Shown here: positions 63,744 to 64,000 of the stretch, piece by piece
Layout of the letters: each line of letters starts with the position of its first letter
Position numbering within the stretch: position 1 is the first letter of the stretch
Assembly: GCF_001590605.1 (NCBI RefSeq)
Contig: NZ_CP014504.1
Location: forward strand, 1,550,001 to 1,614,000
Direction of reading: 5' to 3'
From: Pedobacter cryoconitis
GTDB taxonomy: Bacteria; Bacteroidota; Bacteroidia; Sphingobacteriales; Sphingobacteriaceae
Length of the DNA: 64,000 nucleotides
The notes under the pieces: generated by a model
Seen by the model: only the letters and a program-made list of their open reading frames with translations
Told to the model about the DNA's origin: nothing
Database searches by the model: none
Program-made: the position numbers and the translations under genes

Positions 63744-64000
63744 ATGAAAAGAAATTACGCACTCCTCTTATTATTACTGCTTACAGCTATAACCGTCTTC
63801 ATTTCCTGTAAGAAAAGTATAGATCATAAAAATGATTATGACCGGAGTCATGACTCCTGGATGAGCTTCAAAAAGTCATCCAATAATTCTTATAGCTATA
63901 AGGTCAGCTCAGGATCATGGACTGGTACTAGTTCTGAAACTGTGATTACTGTAAAAGATGGTAAAGTCACTAATCGCTCTTATGTATACAAAATACCCGG
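63744..64000 (+). CDS. Lipoprotein, 3' end outside the window
   Basis: The 85 visible codons encode a lipoprotein signal (ALLLLLLLTAITVFISCKK, acylated Cys at about residue 22) and a mature part rich in Ser and aromatic residues (SYSYKVSSGSWTGTSSETVITVKDGKVTNRSY). The KDGKVTNRSY segment resembles the repeated beta-hairpins of DUF6174-type lipoproteins. The stop codon is beyond the window end, so size and function are open. Confidence 0.75.
   Translation, partial: MKRNYALLLLLLLTAITVFISCKKSIDHKNDYDRSHDSWMSFKKSSNNSYSYKVSSGSWTGTSSETVITVKDGKVTNRSYVYKIP

Overview
The window looks like chromosome from a Bacteroidota bacterium of the Sphingobacteriaceae, most like Pedobacter. The signs are AT-rich DNA, candidate promoters with the Bacteroidota -7 element (TAnnTTTG), many outer-membrane lipoproteins with a Cys-Lys-Lys start (SCKK), a SusC-type TonB receptor, TPR-HTH regulators and an SRP RNA with the Bacteroidota-style core. 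No database search was possible. Family names come from motifs and from recognising sequences, and organism-level statements are inference.

Region 1 (1-6950) is an accessory island, visibly AT-richer than what follows. It carries two small unknown genes and a two-gene operon of a nucleotidyltransferase and a DUF262 (GmrSD-N/ParB-like) protein. A roughly 95 bp direct repeat lies on each side of this operon, and the downstream copy runs into the 3' end of a tRNA gene plus a terminator. That is what an integration scar looks like. Next comes a complete IS66-family insertion (3115-5537) with 15 bp terminal repeats and a perfect 8 bp target duplication. It is followed by a repeat-rich non-coding stretch and a decayed nucleotidyltransferase gene. 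The operon is the best candidate here for an undescribed, possibly defensive, system.

Region 2 (6950-18500) holds mixed metabolic genes: two AraC regulators, an HSL-type esterase overlapping a quinone-reductase-like flavoprotein, a secreted sialidase-like protein, a flavin reductase, an RBBP9-type hydrolase, aquaporin, GNAT and a stand-alone methionine aminopeptidase. A perfect 67 bp palindrome lies just before the remains of an outer-membrane beta-barrel gene.

Region 3 (18500-30500) covers membrane lipid and wall functions: an MFS exporter, mprF (lysyl-phosphatidylglycerol synthase/flippase) directly followed by an AcvB/VirJ-like hydrolase, a 25 bp tandem repeat, anmK (anhydromuramate recycling), a type II NADH dehydrogenase, a class III aminotransferase, a lone receiver protein and cardiolipin synthase.

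Region 4 (30700-43200) is a phosphate/phytate acquisition locus: TPR-HTH regulator, TonB receptor, beta-helix lipoprotein, beta-propeller phytase, purple-acid-type phosphatase, an imelysin-like/di-haem peroxidase fusion, an astacin-like protease, and a phytase-like esterase after a terminator. The promoter ahead of the receptor contains ordered 20 bp-spaced repeats, and a long hairpin separates the receptor from the downstream enzymes.

Region 5 (43200-56900) contains a pentapeptide-repeat protein, DNA polymerase IV, a three-domain GH18/NodB/GT2 membrane protein, a membrane metallophosphoesterase, a cluster of immunity-like genes (beta-helix/DUF4116-like, SUKH, WGR-DUF4240, DUF7832-like) with a broken chloramphenicol-acetyltransferase-like gene inside it, a GmhB-like phosphatase and a transaldolase-family protein. 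Region 6 (57000-64000) has the SRP RNA gene, gltB-gltD and the start of a lipoprotein gene cut by the window end.
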